From: an uncultured Lachnospiraceae bacterium
GTDB lineage: Bacteria; Bacillota; Clostridia; Lachnospirales; Lachnospiraceae
Reading direction: 5' to 3'
NCBI GenBank assembly: GCA_910577065.1
Contig: CAJTLD010000143.1
Span: 1-6,180 of the forward strand
DNA: 6,180 bases
Shown piece after piece: positions 6,096 to 6,180 of this stretch (position 1 is the first letter of the stretch; every line of letters starts with the position of its first letter). The notes below the pieces were generated by a model, which was not told the origin of the DNA, searched no databases, and saw only the letters and a list, made by a program, of their open reading frames with translations. The position numbers and the translations under genes are program-made.

Positions 6096-6180
6096 ATGGT
6101 AAAAACTACGTTAATGATTATGGCGGCCGGACTTGGCAGCCGTTTTGGGGGAGGCATCAAACAGCTTGAACCGGTAGGGC
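6096..6180 (+). CDS. Sugar-phosphate nucleotidyltransferase, N-terminal fragment (3' end outside window)
   Basis: Only the first 28 codons lie in the window. They encode a beta strand (TTLMIM) followed by AAGLGSRFGGGIKQLEPVG (residues 10-28), which is the nucleotide-binding G-x-G-x-R...K signature of the NTP_transferase family. Arg16 and Lys22 are in the expected places. Such enzymes make NDP-sugars, or CDP-activated small alcohols, from NTP and a phosphorylated substrate in the cytoplasm. The motif carries a triple Gly before Ile-Lys-Gln, a spacing I associate with a group of uncharacterised clostridial nucleotidyltransferases rather than with RmlA (glucose-1-phosphate thymidylyltransferase) or GalU, whose motifs read differently. 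In this cluster it would provide an activated building block for the glycan or its decoration. The substrate cannot be told from this fragment. Confidence 0.85.
   Translation, partial: MVKTTLMIMAAGLGSRFGGGIKQLEPVG

Noticed and set aside
5966..6160. Reverse-strand ORF of 64 codons across the 88-base gap
   Set aside because: It runs against the end of one good gene and the start of another and has no recognisable motif or start site.

Overview
The window is a compact, single-strand (+) stretch of a surface-polysaccharide gene cluster. Strong GGAGG-type ribosome binding sites before every visible start, a mid-range GC content, and an LtaS-type phosphotransferase beside a Wzm/TagG-type exporter all point to a Gram-positive Firmicute. 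The protein flavour, especially the two-GT2 fusion, the nucleotidyltransferase N-terminus and the C-terminal coiled-coil fragment, suggests a clostridial (Lachnospiraceae-like) gut bacterium. That assignment is an inference, not a proof.

Layout, left to right: (1) bases 2-445, the C-terminal end of a polysaccharide-assembly protein that enters from upstream and ends in a coiled coil and a basic tail. (2) 439-1221, an ABC-2 family polysaccharide export permease that overlaps the previous gene by 7 bases. (3) 1245-2921, a glycosyltransferase carrying two GT2 catalytic domains. (4) 2949-4016, a membrane acyltransferase of the acyltransferase-3 (OafA-like) family. (5) 4034-6007, a polytopic membrane protein with an extracellular LtaS/sulfatase-fold phosphotransferase domain. 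(6) an 88-base gap with a small inverted repeat. (7) from 6096 off the right edge, the first 28 codons of a sugar-phosphate nucleotidyltransferase. Genes 1-5 are separated by -7, 23, 27 and 17 bases and are very likely one operon. The last gene is probably co-transcribed, but the longer gap leaves room for separate control.

How they fit together (inference from family knowledge): glycosyltransferases build a lipid-linked glycan on the cytoplasmic face, and the ABC permease, with an ATPase not seen here, exports it. The acyltransferase adds acyl (probably O-acetyl) groups. The LtaS-like enzyme adds a phosphate-containing group, most plausibly glycerol phosphate, outside the membrane. The nucleotidyltransferase would supply an activated precursor. 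The set of Wzm-type permease, multi-domain GT and LtaS-fold transferase recalls streptococcal rhamnose-polysaccharide clusters, where GacH adds glycerol phosphate to the group A carbohydrate. No mobile element, CRISPR array, tRNA, rRNA or convincing intrinsic terminator was seen.
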